Below, piece by piece: positions 21,224-21,413 of a DNA stretch of 21,413 nucleotides. The notes under the pieces were generated by a model. The model worked only from the letters and a program-made list of their open reading frames with translations. It was not told the DNA's origin and did not search any database. The stretch comes from JAFGWO01 sp965603295. Lineage in GTDB: Bacteria; BMS3Abin14. The position numbers and the translations under genes are program-made. Within the stretch, counting starts at the first letter, position 1, and each line of letters starts with the position of its first letter. Location: the NCBI GenBank assembly GCA_965603295.1, contig CBFDCL010000033.1:1-21413 (forward strand), in the 5' to 3' direction.

Positions 21224-21413
21224 ATGGAGAGGAAGAGGAAAATCACAGTTGCGGTTCTTGCCGCTGTGTTCGTTGTTCTCGTCGCAGCCTTCCCGGTAAG
21301 CGCCCAGACATGTATCACCGCGAAATGCCACGCGGGGATGGGACAGGCCAAATTCGTCCACGGTCCGGTGGGAGTTGGGCAGTGCGTCGTCTGCCACACG
21401 AGCGGCAACCCCA
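21224..21413 (+). CDS. Multihaem cytochrome c, doubled-CXXCH type (5' part)
   Basis: Only the first 63 codons are in the window. A signal peptide (residues 1-27, ending VSA) precedes a haem site with an unusual four-residue spacer, C30-ITAK-C35-H36, and a normal site C54-VV-C57-H58. The stretch KFVHGPVGVGQCVVCH matches the doubled-CXXCH pattern (H-x-P-x3-G-x-C-x2-CH) of large periplasmic or outer-surface cytochromes in deltaproteobacteria. The ATG at 21224 has GGAGG 6 nt upstream. More haem sites are expected beyond the right edge. It has its own promoter and lies next to the System II maturation genes. Confidence 0.88.
   Translation, partial: MERKRKITVAVLAAVFVVLVAAFPVSAQTCITAKCHAGMGQAKFVHGPVGVGQCVVCHTSGNP

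Overview
The window looks like chromosome of an anaerobic, cytochrome-rich Gram-negative bacterium, most likely of the Desulfobacterota/deltaproteobacterial kind or a relative. This is inferred from gene content, not from a marker gene. The indications are a FadL-type outer membrane protein, selenium metabolism with a selenocysteine-containing SelD, an adenosylcobalamin-dependent ribonucleotide reductase, a bacterial ferredoxin, class III-type and doubled-CXXCH multihaem cytochromes, and the System II (ResB/CcsB) cytochrome c maturation machinery. GC is fairly high in genes, and several intergenic gaps are clearly AT-richer. I saw no tRNA, rRNA, CRISPR array, insertion sequence or phage gene.

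Layout. 1-785: 3' end of a FadL-family porin gene and its strong terminator. 929-6171 (minus strand): purH, purD, purE and two tandem paralogues of the Sua5/YrdC threonylcarbamoyl-AMP synthase, the second overlapping purE. 6538-8203 (minus): yedF-selD. The selD reading frame is interrupted by an in-frame TGA at 7531-7533, which I read as selenocysteine, so the real gene starts at 7587 rather than 7500. 8376-10836 (plus): class II ribonucleotide reductase behind two sites matching the NrdR box, 31 bp apart. 11178-11348: a small 2[4Fe-4S] ferredoxin with a TTG start, sharing a bidirectional terminator with a convergent zinc-ribbon/thioredoxin pair (minus). 12140-14966: a SpoU rRNA/tRNA methyltransferase, a creatininase-family hydrolase (minus) and a HAD phosphatase. 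15285-17987: a secreted two-domain M16 peptidase. 18082-21413: tetrahaem cytochrome, ResB, CcsB and the 5' end of a second multihaem cytochrome.

How the genes fit together. Purine synthesis (PurH, PurD, PurE) is grouped with the t6A-tRNA enzyme family. YedF and SelD form a selenium unit in which SelD makes the selenophosphate needed for its own translation. The right end is a periplasmic electron-transfer block in which cytochromes sit beside the proteins that attach their haems.

The most unusual feature is in the spaces between genes. From about 785 to 15112 almost every intergenic gap carries short, imperfect arrays of 7-bp (sometimes 8-bp) units. They fall into a few recurring families: TTTGAGA/GTTGAGA, GTCCAAC, CTTTGGG, and GTGATTC or its complement AATCACG. 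Two gaps carry them in the same modular order. Several arrays start at or inside the stop codon of the preceding gene, and some form inverted pairs. They are absent from the four gaps to the right of 15285. I know of no function for them, and they are the best candidate here for something undescribed.
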